The notes below the pieces were generated by a model. It was not told where the DNA came from. It made no database searches and was given only the letters and a program-made list of their open reading frames with translations. From Caenorhabditis elegans (Eukaryota > Nematoda > Chromadorea > Rhabditida > Rhabditidae), in the NCBI RefSeq assembly GCF_000002985.6, contig NC_003279.8, positions 186,001-250,000 of the forward strand: a stretch of DNA of 64,000 nt, given 5' to 3'. The translations under genes and the position numbers were made by a program. Positions 1 to 12,000 of the stretch are shown in pieces (within the stretch, counting starts at the first letter, position 1; the number at the start of each line of letters is the position of its first letter).

Positions 1-272
1 TAACAAGTTTTCAGTTAATCACTTTTTAGTGCGATTTTTTCCTGCAGAGATATGGAGCCTCAAAAACAAGATGTTTTGCCAATATCGATTTGGTAAAACT
101 TTATTTTAATTTTTTTTTTTCATATTATTGTTTTTATATTGGGTCAAAACGTATTTGCTCTGCTAAATAGTTAGCTGGCGCTAATTTTTAATTTTATTAT
201 TTTCGTATTTTGATAAATTTCACTGAAATTGTCACTTTAATAGTTTACATTCTATTGGTTTTCTTTTATTCA

Positions 273-2077
273 ATGTCTTTTGATATCGGAAACGTGATGT
301 TTGCCTTGCATCGTCATTTTCCCAATCCCCTCCCATCAAATCCCTCGATTTCGAGACATGAGCAGAAGGTGGCAGATCATTTGGCAAGCATTATAAAGGA
401 ATCTTATTATGGAGATACCAGTGTGGAAGAATCCGAATATTTGGTTCAAGAAGAATATGGCGATTGGGAGCCAGAAGTTTTTGAGGTATGTTGGTTTCGA
501 CACTATTAATTGTCATTTAAAAAACCTTTCAGCCGTATGACTGTGTGTTGCCGGATCAAGATGATGTATTGTTCGGTGAGAAAGCTGTATCAAGGGAAGA
601 GTTGGATAAAGCGATCACCTTCTACCGTAGCGGAAAAATTGGAAGTAGGCCGATAACGACTATGCACCATAGTTATCGCTGGATACGAACCGATGCTCAT
701 ATGAACAAACTGCGCAAGTACGAGAAAGATAAAAAAGCGTTCCAAGAAAGCGTGCGGGTTCGTTTGGCACAGCTTACACAACGGCTTTATGAGGAGGTCA
801 AGGAGAAACTTGATAATGGTAACGAACATTAATATAACAAGTTTTAATATAAATATTTCAGGAGTCAATTTGCATGATTCTGATTTGATGGCTATGGCAC
901 TGGAAATCAACACCCGCGAAATGAAGTTGCAAAAACAAAACGAAATGAAGTTGCAAAAAGCGTCACAATCCTGGATAACCCGATGGAAGCAAAGCCACAG
1001 GTATGTAATAAATTGCGGAGTATGTTAGATATATATATATATATATATATAATTTCAGAATCGTGAGTCGGAGAGTCACCAAGTTTGTCACACGGAAGTG
1101 CCTGATCAATAAAGACGCTATCAAAAAAAACGCGGATGATTTTGTCAAGAATGCCAGAACAGAGATCTCCAACTATCACCCGTCGATGGTCTTCAATTGT
1201 GACCAAACCGGAATTCAAAAGGAGCTGTATCCAGCCCGGTCTTTAGCCTTTATGGGCGAAAAAACAGTCGAGAGGTTGGCGCAATCGAAATCGTCGCTGA
1301 CCCACTCGTTTACGTTTCTCCCGATGATTTTCCTCGATGGCTCAATGGGACCCAAGGCGTTTATGGTAATCGCTGAACCAAAAGGCCAGTTTCCTCCGTC
1401 TCGTCCAATTCCAAACTGCCCAAATTTGGAAGTGCGGGCTGGATACAAGACACACATCATGACGAAGCAATTGATGTGCGATTTTTTCGAAAGTTGTGTC
1501 TTCATTCCGTCTGTACCGAAAAAACTGTACATCATGCTGGACAGTTGGCCAGCGTTCAAGGACCATACAACGATCAAGAACTTGGTTCCCAATGGTCATG
1601 ATGTCGTCATTCGCAACATTCCAGAGCACACAACTGGAATGATCCAACCGTTGGATGTCTATTGGAATGCGCCATGGAAGGTATGAATTTAAATCTTTAT
1701 AACTTTTTGATAGTATTTTCCAGAGCTTGATCAAGAAGTTCACAGCATATGCCCTTCGAACCCAGACGGATTACGTCATCGCACAGAGGAACAACGCAAT
1801 TTGCATGGTATCTGTGTTGTATCACCAGATCTCGGCAGAGCACTTCCGACCGTTTTTACAGCATTGTTGGAAGAAAGCTGGATACGTGGGTGCTGCGAAT
1901 ACTTCATCAACACCATTTTTGACTCCAGCTCAATATTGCATTGATCATGGTGACACAGTGATTTGCTATCACACTGGATGTAACCATCTCGGATTCATCC
2001 GATGCGCAAGATGCAAGATGTTTGTTTGTTTTAATCATTTTGTTGTGTCAAAACAACATCTTTGTTCATCTCCTTGA
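273..2077 (+). CDS. Tc5-type (pogo/Tc1-like DDE) transposase gene, five visible exons
   Basis: Exons I can join in frame are about 273-485, 533-818, 862-1000, 1059-1680 and 1724-2077, all with GT-AG introns, giving roughly 535 residues. A CENP-B/HTH-like stretch (WITRWKQSHR, then VSRRVTKFVTRK) precedes a DDE catalytic core: first Asp in FNCDQTG, second in IMLDSWPAFKDH, third in MIQPLDVYWNAPWK. The C-terminus is Cys/His-rich (CYHTGC, CARCKMFVCFNH, then a last Cys), as in the Tc5 transposase C-terminal domain. The protein would bind transposon ends and cut and join DNA. The 5' end is uncertain: a possible small upstream exon with an ATG lies at about 52-101, followed by a GTAAAA donor, and 273 is the first ATG in the clear frame. 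No stops interrupt the joined exons, so it could be an active copy or a domesticated host gene; I see no obvious terminal inverted repeats in the window. Confidence 0.8.
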
Positions 2078-2325
2078 ATAATTAATAAATTCATGATTGC
2101 ATTACATTCAAGTTTCGCTATGAATAAAATTGTTTATATGAGGGGATCCATGGTTGTAGTGGTCCATGGTTAAGTTTAAATTTTAGGGGAAAAGATGTTG
2201 AATGAATCATTATGGTGTTGGTCGACACATTGATCATGCTGATATCGATCAGAAAAATTAAAATTTGGGCTTTTATATAGTTTCGAAAAAACACGTTTAA
2301 ATTTTTGAAAAACTTTACGTTAGGG

Positions 2326-2398
2326 TGGAATTGAACCCCAGAGTCCCACCATGCTTGTCATCCACTCTATCCACTCGGCCATCTCGCTGTTGCAGGCA
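2326..2398 (-). repeat. tRNA-derived sequence (degenerate, class II-like)
   Basis: Read on the minus strand, this has a D-arm/A-box-like GATGGCCGAGTGGATAGAG and a T-arm/B-box-like GGGGTTCAATTCCACCC at the usual spacing for a Ser/Leu-like tRNA. The anticodon arm is not convincing, so it is more likely a tRNA pseudogene or the head of a SINE than a working tRNA. Confidence 0.5.
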
Positions 2399-2584
2399 GT
2401 ACTAATTGGGGATGGTGATAAGTAAAGCACGTCAAAACGAATAATTTCAGACGTAAAAATTTCAGATTTCCAGCCCGAACGGGCAAAAATTTCAGTCATA
2501 TTCTTATAGTAGAGAATGTCAGCTTTCCGATACAATATTTTTTTTTTGAATATCGCTCCATTTATTCTGGTCATTCCCTAGTCA

Positions 2585-2757
2585 GGATCAGCCTCAGGCC
2601 TAGGCTAAGCTTAGGATTAAGGGTAGGCTTTGGCTTAGGCTTATGCTCACGCTTAGGCTTCGGCTTGAGCTCAATCATACATCTTGCTTAAGCACGCAGC
2701 TTAACAGCAAAGCTTAAGCACACAGATTGGGCTTAGGCTCAGGCTCAGGCTTAGAAA
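2585..2757 (+). repeat. Degenerate interstitial TTAGGC telomere-like repeats
   Basis: Repeated hexamers and near-hexamers of TTAGGC (GCTTAGGCTTCGGCTTGAG, GGCTTAGGCTCAGGCTCAGG and variants) fill about 170 bp. TTAGGC is the nematode telomere repeat; the array is too diverged to be a recent telomere addition. A shorter similar patch occurs at 25848-25880. Confidence 0.7.
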
Positions 2758-3048
2758 AAGTCGAAAAGTTAACTAAGTCAAAAAATTTTATTGTTAAAAA
2801 ATTGTTTAAAAAGTATTATGATTTTAATAGAAAATTGGAAAAAAACCGAAAAAAAATGAACATAAATCAAAAAAAAAATTTTTTTTTAAAGAAAACTTCT
2901 TTTTTTTGAAAAAAATGCAATTTTAAGGTTTTTCTGAAAAAAACTGGAAAATACTTTGATTTTACTGTAAAGAGAATTTTTTCTGTTTTTTTCCAAGATT
3001 TCAACTTATTTCTGCGAGTTTTTTTTTTCAAATTTCCTCTTATTACAG

Positions 3049-6000
3049 TTGGTGTCATTACCGAAAATTCTCGGTCGTCCACATTCTCTCATATATCGTA
3101 CATCGTTGGGGTCTCGAAGCGAGAGATTTCATTCTTCGTGAGATTTTCGAGCTCACTGGTAGTTTGTCCAACTTGATATCAGTGGCTCATAAGGATGGAG
3201 AACAGTCCAAGGTTTGAGTTTTTTTTTCTGAGTTTGCAAACGCGCCCTAATTATAAAAATTTGGAAAATTCCACGTGGAAAATAGTTTGGCGAAAGTTTT
3301 TATACAAATTTTTCGTGGAAATTAATTTTTTTTCGAAATTCTCTTTTAAAAAATTTAAAAATGTTTTATTGGCGTATTATTTTTCTAAATTTCAGTTTTT
3401 CGCAGATTTCACCAATAAAATATTTTTTTGAAAAATATCGCTTCGAGACCCAAAAAAATAATTATGATTTCAATGAAAAATTGAAAAAAGCCAATGAAAT
3501 CGAGAAATTATCGAAAATAATTCGAAAATTGGAACTTTTTAAAAATTTTAAATTTTTTTCAAAACAAAAATAGTTTCTCAACTTTTTGCTAAACAAGAAA
3601 TATATTTCGTGGCGAGACCCATTTCTACTAATTTTCTTTTTCAGAAATGCATAATGCGTTTGATTGATGATCTCGTGAAGCTCGCCATGATCGAAACCGT
3701 ACACGGCCACCGTACCATGAACGAAGTGACACGTGGAAATATTCAAAAACTCGTGAAAACCGGAATCCAAGAGTCTCTGAAATCGGCGCACCGAAATTTC
3801 TCAAGGAGTTCGACATTTTCGATTTCCGAAGAATGCGTGAGATATCTGACGAGATGGTTGTTGGCCGAACGAAGACTTGAACAGCCGTCTGCGGCTATGA
3901 ATGAATCGTTTGAATTGACCGGTGATAGCAGTAGTAAGAAGAAGGACGATGCCACGTTTGATAGTGCGTAAATGGAATTCTACCAAAAGGAGATCTACAA
4001 AAAGAAAATCTACGAAAATAGGATTTGGCACGGTGCCAGATCGATCTTTTTTCGGCTCAAAATTGGAAAAACCTGCAATTTTTATACATTTTTGGCTTCG
4101 AAAATCAGGGAACTCTGCAATTTTTGGCATTTTTCGCTAAAAAATTGGAAAAATCTGCAATTTTTATACATTTTTGGCTCACAAACTGGAAAAACTTCCA
4201 ATTTTCATCTCAAAAAATCGGGAATATCCGCAATTTTCCTCACATTTTTAGCTTAAATAATTGAAAAAATCTGCAATATTTTACATTTTTGGCTCAAAAA
4301 ATCGGGGAATTTTGCAATTTTTTACATTTTAAGTTTAAAAGTGGAAAATTGCAAAAATCGGCATAATTTTGAACGTTTTCTTTTTTCCGGTTTTCCGTTT
4401 TGTTACGATTTTCGTTTTGCATGGAAAATGCTTCGATTGATACCCTTCTTTCGGAAACGAGTTTCTCCTGAAATAGGCGTAGTCTCAAACCATTTTATGG
4501 GCGTGGTCTTTCTCTTATCTTGTTTTTATAAATGTTGTTCATTAAAACATTTTCAGGCCTTATCGATCTCTCCTTTGGCTCGACGATTTCCGGAAAACAT
4601 AAATTGAACGCGTGGAATGGTGTAATGCAAATCCTGAATGAGCTCCTAAAAAGTCGACGACTCGAACTTCAAGTCACTGAAAAAATCGTGACAATCCTCT
4701 GGGAAAAGCGAAAATCCTACACAACGGAGCCACTCCGTACTGTGTTCTGCTCCATTCTCTCCACAGTCGTCTGCCAGGCCGATGTTCGATTCGGTCATCG
4801 GAAAGTGCCGACAATCGACTCGATTCTCAAATATTCGCTGTCTCTAATGCCAAATGTCGCATCTCTTCCCAGTGCCGCTGCGTTGACCGAAACGATTGTC
4901 AGATTCAGGACAGTATCACGAGAGGGTCTCCGTAACACGTGGGATACCGTATCCCGAACTAGCTCCGGCTCATTTGAAGTTGTTCGGCTGATTTCGGCGT
5001 TGATCTCCGTTACGGAATTTGATGAGAATTCGAGATTCGCCAACGATGAGAGAGTTCGGAGTTGGAGGTAAGTCACTATGCCACGTGGATGGATTTCCTT
5101 TAAAAAGAGTTTTTGGAAAACAAATCAGATTTTGTATATCACTTCACCTTTAAAGCGAAATTCTTGTTTTTTTGCAGTTTTCGAAAAGACATAATCGAAT
5201 GGGTATTGCTGGATCCGAATGCACATAGTCACAAATTACTCTATCAGTTGTGCCAGTATCATCCAACGTATTGTTATGAATCAGAAGCTTCTTCTAGTGG
5301 TTAGTTTATTCCGTAGGGCTTCCATGGTAGGCAGGCGCGATTTCAGGGCCTGACGCCTGCCTGAAACCTGCTGACCTTTCGCCTCTTTTCTCTCATTGCT
5401 ATCAATTTGTTGAAAATCAAATTAAGAAATTAAAAAAAAAGTTCACGTATGTTTTGTCGTGGATTGAGGCGAGGGGCAGGTGGTGGTGGTCTTAAGGTCA
5501 GGTAGGCAGGTGTTTTCACGCCTACATTGAAGCCATAGTACCCCATATGCCGAAAACGCTGAAGTTTTCTCATTTTTCCAGACGACTCCCTGCTTCAAAC
5601 TCTGAAACTATGTAAATTAGCTTGCTCTCCAGCTCCCCCATCGGCTCCAAAAGCCCTCCGACCACTCGAAGCTTCAATTGAAGAGATTGTGAGATATGTG
5701 CATGATAAGCTCAAGAGCATTCTCGGTGAGCATCGGCTGTCGTTTTTTTGATTTTTGAATTTTTAAAAACATTTTCAGCGACTGAAATCACTCTGCCTGC
5801 ATTTGTGCTCTGCCACGAATTTGCTCTGAAGTATCCGGATAGATCTTATGAGTTTAATGTTGGTTTTTTTTTCTAATTTTCGAAAAATTTAAGAAATTTT
5901 AGGATATAAATAGAAATTGAAGAGAATTTGAATTTTTAAAAAATTTCGAATTTATGGAAATTCAGTAAAGTTTGTCGGAGTTTTTAAACGAATTTTCAGA

Positions 6001-9000
6001 ATTTGTAATAAAAACTAAATTTTCTAATTTTTTTTCCACAATTTACAACATCTAAAAAACTTTTTAGAAATGAATTGTTAGAAGTTAGAATTCCTGGAAA
6101 TTAAAAAAAAATTTGGATTTTTTTAGAATTCTTAAAAGTTTGATATTTTCAAATGATATGAAGTTAACACATTTTTTAAAATATTCAAAATAAGAACATT
6201 TTAATTTTTTTGAAGAAATGTTCAAAAAATTAACATTTTTTGGGACTTTCAGAAGTTTCTTCTTTTTTTTTGCGTCTTTCAAGATTTTTTGCAATTTGCG
6301 TAATTTTTATTAAGGGGACAGAAAATTCTGAGAATGCGGATTGCACAACATATTTGACGCGCAAAATATCTCGGAGCGAAAACTACAGTAATTCTTTAAA
6401 TGACTACTGCTAAAATTGAGCATAAAAATAAAAATATATCGATGTATCTTGGATCCCGTAAATCGACACTAGCGCGCTACAGTAGTCTTTTGAAGAATTA
6501 CTGTAGTTTTCGCTACGAGATATTTTGCTCGTAAAGTGTGCACGAATTCTTATAATATTTTGTTCTCACAAAAGTTGGTCAATTTATGGGATTCTCAAAT
6601 TTTCGATGTTTTTTTTTTTGAAATTTAAGATTTTTAAAACATTTTTCAAAAAACTGATTTTTCTCTTAAATTGAAAAGGTTTTTTTTTCAGAAAATGTAC
6701 AAAAAGCTCTACCAAATCATGGAAGATCAAGAAGAAGACGAGTTTCTCCAATCAGCTCGCCATTTCTCAAAATGGCCTCAAAATCTGACACTACCAATAC
6801 AAAAACAGACAATAAATTGCATGGCTGTCTTTTTCGAAGCGAATCTTGACAATCAGCTCGTCGATCTCTGTCAGTGGAGTGACCGACGAAAAGTGCTTGT
6901 CGAGATGCTCGCCGAGCTGGCCGCCACAAGATCTGAAATTCGAGATAAACTTCAAAAATCGATGCCGTTCAACAAATTCGTCAAGGAGTGTATAATGGAG
7001 AATCGCGGTGATTTGTATGAAATGACAAAGAGATTTGAGAAATATTCGTTTTTGCTCTCGATTCGGAATTTAATTGTTACTAGGATGATTATAACGTGAG
7101 TGTTTGTTTTGGGGATTGCCACGAAAAACTGGAAAAACGTTTCGAAAATTCAAAAAATATTTCTTCAACATTAGAAAGAATTTCCATTTTTTATATAATT
7201 TTGGAAAGTTTTTAGATTATTTTAGATAAAAAATCATTTCGAATTTACAAAAAAAAATTATGAAATTTTAAAAACAAGTTTGAAAATGTATTTTTAAAAA
7301 ATTTAAATATTAATAAAAAATCTTGTTTGAATTATTTAAATGTTTGCTATTGTGTTTTAAAAAAGCTTAAATTAAAAATTTTTTTCAACAAATGACTAAA
7401 TTAACAATATATAACAAAAATTCAAAAAAAATTGTTTTCGAGAAAATTTTTTGCTTTTTTTAAAAATAAAATTATAAAAAGAAACAGAATAAAAATCGAA
7501 AAAAAAACAATTATTTTGAAATTTTCAAAAAAACTAGAAAAATGTAAAAATTTTGAGGAAAAAAATTCAAACATCCCAATTTTTGCAGAAACGAAGCCGC
7601 CCGACTCCTAGGAGATGGTGAAACAATCAGTGAAACCGATATCTTCATAATCGAAAAGCGTACTCTTTCCACGTGTATTCGTAATGTGTCCGAAGGAAAA
7701 GAGTTGAGCGGCTACACACTGGACCCCTATACGGTAGCTGCCAACGTGCACAATGTGCATTTCGATCACATAAACGTCGAAATCTATCTGGAATTGCTGA
7801 AAAAGTCGCCATTTTTCGCTCAGAACATTGTACGCCACTTGTTACGGCAGAATGGAAAAGAAGCAGAAGAAGAGACGTGGCACTTGCATGCCACTGTGCT
7901 GAAAATTGTGATGAAAGATGAAAAGTTGCTGGCGGTAAGGAATTTTTTTGGAAAAACTTGAAAAAAAAGAATTTCATCGTATTTTTAAATAATTTTTTGA
8001 ATGAAAAATTCGGTACTTTTCCTTTTCTACCCCGCATTAAAAAAATATTCAAACTATTGACTTATTCGAATTTAATTCTCACGTGAATGTTTGTATTAAT
8101 ACTATTTTCATTTTTAGGCTTAGAAAACAACAGTACTAAGCCTTGAAATACAGAAAAAGAAAAAGAGTTCACGTTTTTATCAATGAAAATATTCCTGAAA
8201 AAATGCGGGGTAAAAAAGGAAAAGTACCAAAAATCAAACTTTCAAAGTTAACAATACGCAAGTTTTCAAGTTAATTTTAATAATGGATTGTTTAAATCCG
8301 GAATTAAAAAAGTGGTTCAAATTTTATTTTATTTGACTCTATTGTGGCGATTTTCATGACAATTGAAACGATTTTTGAAACTTGTATTTATTGAAAAAAA
8401 AGTTGAAGCAGGTCGTAATTTTAATTTGAATATTTAAAAAAAACTTATATGGGTGCTTCAATTTTGCAAAACATTGCAATTAAAAAAAAAATTTTCAAAA
8501 TGTGGTCGGCAAATCAGAGTGTTTGAAAAAAATCCTTCTAATTGTGTTTCCGGAATTTTTGGGATTTTTTCTTCGAAAATAGGAATGGTTTAAATTGAGT
8601 TAGAAATTTTTGCAAATAAAAATCGGTTTTTTAAAATCAATTTCTTGCAATCAAAAAATTGAAATTTTCAGCAAAATAATAAAGTTTTCTCTAATTTTTC
8701 AATTTTCAGGTATGCGTGGCCACAATTCCAAATATGGTTCGATATCTCAAAGTCTATCAGATTCATTTCAGTCCGAAATCCAACGCGGCGAAGTTCTTGT
8801 AGGTTTTGTAACTGCGAATTTCAAAATTTTGCTCGTCTAATTTGACGCCTGCTCTGTTTTTTTTTACGCGCAAATCTTAGAAATCGGTGACTTTTTCGTT
8901 TAAAAACACCATTTTTCAGTAAAATCTGAGCAATTTTCGGTTTTTGCGCGTCAAATATGACTAATTGAGTCAAACTTGACGCGCAAAATTTTCAAAAAAA

Positions 9001-12000
9001 AAATTCAATATTTTTCCAGACACCTCGACATGGAATCGATTTCCCACTGCCAATCATATTTGCGAAAACCAACAAAATCATCCAATCTGATCACGGCCGC
9101 CAACTTTTTGACACTTTTCGGATGTGAAAAGCGCACGTGGAAGCGCCCGATTCTCAGATTTTGGAGCATTTTCAAGCAGCAACCGGCTATGTGTTGCGAG
9201 AAATTGCTCATTTTTGTAAGCAATGATTTTTTGATAAGAAATTTCCCAAAAATTTTGAATTTTTGAATTATTTTTGTTAACTTCTTATTTTTAACTCAGT
9301 ATTTTTGCAAACTGAAAATTTCCAATTTTTGGGCTTAAAAAATCTCCATTTTTCAGGCTGAAGAATGTGTCGAACTTGGCCTGAACCACCGAATCGCTTG
9401 TCTTTTACGCGCACTGACAACCAGTGAATTCTGCCGAAAAGCTCTATGTGATGAATATCTGAAAATCGCGTTTCAGCTGACTTATCGATCGATTTTTCTG
9501 ATTTTAAGCAAAAATGAGTGCAGGTTGGTGGAGAAGGATATGTGGAAAAACAATATTTGAAAAATAAAAAAAAAACTAATTGATTTGAATTTTCAAAAAT
9601 TCCAAAAAAATAAAGAATTGTATTCCAATTTTCATGAAAATGGCAACAAAAAACTCAAAGTTTCATTGGAAAATTTTTGAAATTACAAAAAAATTAATTT
9701 TTGAGTTTCAATAAAGTTTCAAAAGTTTAGTTTGAGTAGTGTTGTCAACAAAAATTGAATGCCTATTAGAAATAGTTGAAAAAATTGGAATTTACAAAAA
9801 AAAACAATTTTTAAACTAATTTCTCGAATTTCAAAAAAAAAATCTTCTAATTTTTGAAATTGAACAATTTGGAAATTTTTTGAATTTTCAAGAAAAATTT
9901 TCAATTTTTCGAATATTCAACAGTTCCAAAAAAAAATTTGTTGGATTTTTTTCCAATTTTAAACAAAAAATTTTCAAATTTCCACAGATTTTTTTTTAAT
10001 TTTTTAAATTTCAGAAAAAAATTAATTTTCATAAAAAATTGAAAATTTCCATTCTTCAAAAATAAGTTTTCACATTTTTCAGACCAGAAATTGTGGAGCT
10101 CTGCGATGACATGAATCTTCGGTACGATCTTCTCCAGCACCAGATCAAACATGTCGCGGCTCACCATTTGGAGCACTTTGAGCGTTTCGAAACGAAAATC
10201 GCATTTTCTGTTGAGAAATTTCTGAAATCTGGAATTGATGGAATCGATTTTGAAGATTTAGGATTAGTCGAGTTTTATAAGCAGTTGAACGAAAATTTGA
10301 CAGAAGACGCGATCAGGAGCAATGAGGCGAGAAGTAAGGCCGTGGAATATAAATTGGTGGCCGAGTTTTTTGTAAACTATGCCACCAAACTTGGTTTCTC
10401 CGTTCGTGGCCACAAAAATTTTGAATTTTTTGAGCTTCTCTTATAATGTTTAAAAGTGATTTCCTGGCAAAAATTCATTTCTTTAATTAGAAAATTCCAA
10501 AAAATTTGAAAAAAAAATGTAAACTCAATAAAAAGTCTAATTGTTTCAGATTTATTCTGGTTTTTATTGAATTTTCAGATTTTTTCTTCAATTTTCAGTT
10601 TTTTTCGACTTTTCTAATTAAAAAAAACCAATTTTTGCCAGAACAAAAACCATTAAAAATCGACAGTAGTCATCCCATTGGAGTACAAAAATTTTAATGT
10701 CCAAATTTTCATGACGAACGAAGAAACCTAGTTTGGTGGCCTAGTTTCCGAAAAAACTCTGTCACCAATTTCTTTCAAAATTCAACAAAATTTTAGTAAA
10801 TTCCAAAAAAACGAACATATTCGGCGAAAATTATTTCAAAAGCTTCCGAACAAAATCTAAAAACGTTCAGAAAGTTCTGGGTAATTTTTTAAATATTAAA
10901 AAAATTCAACAAAAAAAGGGGGGCAGATAGCTCAGTCGGTAGTGGTGGCCGCTAGCAGTCTGGAGGTCACGAGTTCAAGTCCGGCCTCACCCCCTAGGTT
11001 CACCCAGCCTCTATTGGGAAGTGGAGCAATCCACGACTGGATTATCGGCCACAGTCCCCGGCTAGGACGTGGCTTAAATTACAGCCCAGAGGGATCACCA
11101 CCAGGCAGTGTACCTGAATCCCAGATCCGCAGTGCATAGCACTTGAAGAACGGATCGTCCTTTAATTCTTTCAAAACTAATTTTTTACTAAAAAAAATTT
11201 CCAGACATCTACATCGTCGACATTCTCTCAACAATTTGGCTCCAGCTCCCCTCAATTCGTCCTCAAATTCTACCGATTCTCGCCCGCTTCAAGCACATTT
11301 CCCCAGCGTGGACTAATTTCCCACAGCCGCCTCATATTTCGACAAACGAGAAATCATTTCTTCAACATCTACGATTTCATCTTTATCTAAAAATGATGAA
11401 TATCTCGAAATCCATGACGCAAGGCGAGTATGCCACGTGTATTATGATGCTCCTGACGAGCTACGACTCGAGCCATTTCGTTGCGGATTTGATAGAGAAA
11501 AAGCAGCTGGGAAAGCTGAAATTGCAGCAGAGAAGGAATGTTTTGTGCATTTTGAGCCGACTTTTGAAAGATCAAGCTGTGATGGGTGATGAAGATGAGA
11601 CGATTATCGATCCGATTCTTTTTAAGGCAATCACCAAAGCTTCCGCCGTTTTTGTACGTTTTTATACGACGGAAATCACTGAATTTCATGTTTCTATGCC
11701 GAAAAATTATGAGCAATTAAATATACATCACAAGAAAGAAAATAGTTGCCGGTTTTTGAATTTTTCTGTCATATCGGCAATTTTGGCAACTGCCACTTTT
11801 TGAAGTTTTTAAAAATTTGGTAAATTTGGCAATTGCCAAAATTATCTCTGTTTCGATTTTTTTCATCAGAATCATAATATTTTAAATTTCGCGCTAATTT
11901 TTTTAGCAAATGATCTTCGAAAATTTAATGTCTCGCAGTTAAAAATACATCTTTGCAGGAAGACACCGCCGCGTGCATCGTACCATTTTTGTTCAAAATT

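Larger units (their letters stand above)
2078..3048. other. Intergenic region between the Tc5-like gene and atm-1
   Basis: No convincing coding exon is visible. It holds a tRNA-like sequence on the minus strand (about 2326-2398), a run of degenerate TTAGGC telomere-like repeats (2585-2757) and AT-rich homopolymer-laden DNA up to the first atm-1 exon. The true 5' exon of atm-1 probably lies here but I could not fix it. Confidence 0.6.

Noticed and set aside
10942..11139. 65-codon open frame repeated at 20064-20315
   Set aside because: Lies within the two tRNA-derived SINE copies; identity reflects the SINE, not a protein.
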